From DRTC01 sp964521025 (lineage in GTDB: Bacteria; Cloacimonadota; Cloacimonadia; Cloacimonadales; TCS61): a stretch of 64,000 nucleotides of DNA. Both the position numbers and the translations under genes were made by a program. This document shows positions 62,380 through 64,000 of this stretch, piece after piece (within the stretch, counting starts at the first letter, position 1; every line of letters starts with the position of its first letter). Location: contig CAZFPK010000005.1 of assembly GCA_964521025.1 (NCBI GenBank), positions 1-64,000 on the forward strand, written 5' to 3'. A model generated the notes under the pieces. That model was given only the letters and a program-made list of their open reading frames with translations. It had not been told where the DNA came from and made no database searches.

Positions 62380-62545
62380 CTATCGTGCTGTTCGACTTAA
62401 CACAAGATCCTGCGGACTTGTGCCAAGTCTAATAGGAGTTGTAAAATCCCATCTGAAACTTGTCCCAAGTCCCGCAGGGATCTGGGGATAAGTTGACCGC
62501 TCCTGAACAGGAGTTTGGGAACGAGATAAATCCTTACCAAAGGAT
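62380..62545. repeat. Inverted-repeat rich noncoding segment
   Basis: Part of an 882-base gap. GATCCTGCGGACTTG and CAAGTCCCGCAGGGATC are near-perfect inverted halves about 60 bases apart, and CTCCTG-AA-CAGGAG and ATCCTTACCAAAGGAT are smaller hairpins. The GGAGTTTGGGAACGAGAT string recurs near 55400. A 61-codon minus frame here has no protein features. The region from 62546 to 62853 is AT-rich with nothing recognisable. Confidence 0.5.
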
Positions 62546-62853
62546 GCGGGTTTTCTCTGCAACAAGTTCTATCACTATCCGGAATAGAATAAACTTCCCT
62601 TCAAAAAAAAATAATCTTTTTCATTGACAGTATTTTCTATCTGGAAATATTTTGTTTATAGGTTCAGAGTGTGCTGCCGGTTATGAAAAGAAATATTTTC
62701 AAAAGGGATAGATCATATTTATTATGAAAATTTTATATATTAATTAAGATAATCAAAATAACATTAATGAATATTTAGATCTTGATATTAGAAAAGAATA
62801 AATTAAAAATAAATATTAATAAAACTTGTTCGAAACAAATTTACGAATAGTTA

Positions 62854-63021
62854 ATTTGCTTCGAACGATTGTGAATTTATCTCGAATGATTGTAAATTTA
62901 TCTCGAACGGCTGTAAATTTGCTTCGAACGATTGTAGATTTATCTCGAACGGCTGTAAATTTGCTTCGAACGATTGTAGATTTATCTCGAACGGCTGTAA
63001 ATTTACCTTGAACAGTTGAAA
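62854..63021. repeat. 21-bp tandem repeat array, 8 units
   Basis: Eight units of 21 bp, alternating ATTTGCTTCGAACGATTGTA-type and ATTTATCTCGAACGGCTGTA-type forms, so a 42-bp higher-order period is present in the middle. Because 21 is a multiple of three, several frames stay open on both strands (for example LLRTIVDLSRTAVN repeats on the plus strand), but none has a ribosome site. It lies 82 bases upstream of the gene at 63103. Confidence 0.9.
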
Positions 63022-63102
63022 ATACCTTTCGCATAAAATTTTATGCAATTTCCAGTAATAAATGCCGGATTTTATGCGTCAAAATAAGAAGAGGAGGAGA
63101 AT

Positions 63103-64000
63103 ATGCTTATTCCCAAAGAAGAGAAACGGATTTATCGTTACAAAGATGCGGATGCCATCGAGAAATTGTATTATATCCATACCTGTTTTATGCATGACAG
63201 GTCGAATTTCGAGGATTTCCATACCAAATTCACAGAGCAGTTCGGTAATGACTTCCTGGAGAAAATACAAATAGCCCAGAACGCCCCGCAGGACGACCAA
63301 TTGATCGATATCCTGGCTCAGAAAACCCAGGTCGTGAACGATGTCATGACCGAAATCCAGGAATCGTTCTATAGAATGCGTTATTTCCTGAAAGAAGCAT
63401 TCAAAAACAAACCTCATATCCTCAATGAATTCGGATTAAATGATTATGCCAAAGCCCGGAATTCACAGAAAGAAATGCAGGAATTCATGGCTACTCTCGT
63501 GTCTGCTTCCAACAAATATAAAACAGAACTGAACGGTGCCGGTTTTTCACAAGCTGATATCGATAAACTGCAAACTTATTATGACGACCTGGTTGCAGCC
63601 AATAACGATCAGGAATATTATAAGGGAGAACGCAGAACCTTGAATCAGCAAAGGATCATTCTCATCAATGATGCCTGGGCGATCGCTGTCGATATTTGTG
63701 ACGCCGGCAAGATCATCTTTACGGATAACTATGCCAAGTATAAACAATATGTTTTATATGAGAGTACCAGCGGCAATGGTTCGCACACATATAACGGAAA
63801 TGTGCCCCCTTCTCAGACTGTCGTTATCCTCTCGGAAGGTTTCGCACCCGAGACCGGTCTTGTCCTGGGCAATAATGGTCAAACTGTTCTCAAATACTGT
63901 GTGGGAGAGGACGAATCTCCGTGTGCAAGCGGCAAAGATGTCGATCCGGGTGAAGAAGTGGTTACGACAGTTTCCGAATTAGGAACCGGAACTATCCTGA
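63103..64000 (+). CDS. Hypothetical protein, 3 prime end beyond the window
   Basis: An open frame from ATG 63103, with GAGGAGGAG upstream, continuing past the window edge for at least 299 codons. There is no signal peptide (MLIPKEEKRIYRYKDADAIE). The first 200 residues are helical and charged (KIQIAQNAPQDDQLIDILAQ; DKLQTYYDDLVAANNDQEYY). From about 215 a beta-rich part begins (KYKQYVLYESTSGNGSHTYN), with GFAPETGLVLGNNGQTVLKY. I do not recognise the family. Codons are richer in C/G than in the adjacent repeat region. Confidence 0.8.
   Translation, partial: MLIPKEEKRIYRYKDADAIEKLYYIHTCFMHDRSNFEDFHTKFTEQFGNDFLEKIQIAQNAPQDDQLIDILAQKTQVVNDVMTEIQESFYRMRYFLKEAFKNKPHILNEFGLNDYAKARNSQKEMQEFMATLVSASNKYKTELNGAGFSQADIDKLQTYYDDLVAANNDQEYYKGERRTLNQQRIILINDAWAIAVDICDAGKIIFTDNYAKYKQYVLYESTSGNGSHTYNGNVPPSQTVVILSEGFAPETGLVLGNNGQTVLKYCVGEDESPCASGKDVDPGEEVVTTVSELGTGTIL

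Noticed and set aside
62854..63021. CRISPR array
   Set aside because: The units are contiguous 21-mers without spacers, and there are no cas genes.
62826..63048. Three overlapping 61-72 codon frames in the 21-bp repeat
   Set aside because: All arise from the repeat period being a multiple of three; none has a ribosome site, and both strands are equally open.

Overview
The window reads as a low-GC, gene-dense chromosomal segment of a free-living Gram-negative-type bacterium of the FCB group, most likely Cloacimonadota or a close relative. This is inferred from six secreted proteins that end in a type IX-like C-terminal sorting domain (YPNP.. motif, YNIKGQ, WDGKD, SGIYFYKL and a basic tail), GLUG-repeat, CotH, lamin-tail and LamG surface proteins, a PPi-type phosphofructokinase, and many short palindromic repeats between genes. 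No 16S rRNA or ribosomal protein gene is present, so the assignment is tentative.

Layout. 0.2-7.8 kb: SpoVG-like protein and PPi-phosphofructokinase, a secreted sorting-domain protein, an M16 peptidase and an N-formylglutamate amidohydrolase-like protein. 7.8-17.5 kb: a belt of decayed small genes (Phd antitoxin, PIN toxin, Ogt fragment, HEPN toxin, GIY-YIG, zinc-ribbon membrane protein) around tRNA-Gly(CCC), a lipoprotein, an AmmeMemoRadiSam gene set interrupted by a spermidine-synthase-like membrane protein, an MNT nucleotidyltransferase and endonuclease IV. 17.5-17.9 kb: tmRNA. 18-23 kb: a TetR-led sulfur module (SQR-like flavoprotein, TusE/DsrC-like, DsrE2-like, exported DUF302-like) with a perfect operator palindrome. 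23-27.7 kb: three glycosyltransferase-type genes, one fused to a cyclic-nucleotide-binding domain. 28-38 kb: secreted surface proteins, including a thioredoxin-fold/Omp28-like protein with an in-frame TGA at the first position of a (U/C)xxC motif. 38-45.6 kb: a signalling cluster (transglutaminase-like protein, TPR histidine kinase, NtrC-type regulator, degenerate receiver). 45.8-53.2 kb: a broken DUF4143 ATPase, two sorting-domain proteins, a vWA/CsgG-like protein and a 48-residue membrane protein. 53.5-57 kb: divergent phosphoglycerate kinase, Mth938-like protein and a sodium/solute symporter. 57-62.2 kb: three GLUG-repeat paralogues in tandem. 62.2-64 kb: repeats, a 21-bp minisatellite and a gene running off the edge.

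The most exciting signal is the candidate selenoprotein at 34214-35236. TGA is codon 36 of an otherwise intact 341-codon frame, reads as U-N-G-C in a redox position, and is followed by a GC-rich hairpin with its loop about 20 nt downstream, as expected for a bacterial SECIS. Other points of interest are the AmmeMemoRadiSam set with exported-looking N-termini, the glycosyltransferase-cNMP fusion, palindromic repeats that have become coding sequence inside two sorting domains, and two roughly 180-bp elements with perfect terminal inverted repeats.

Several genes carry single frameshifts or nonsense codons. Some may be assembly errors rather than biology; nothing in the sequence alone separates the two.
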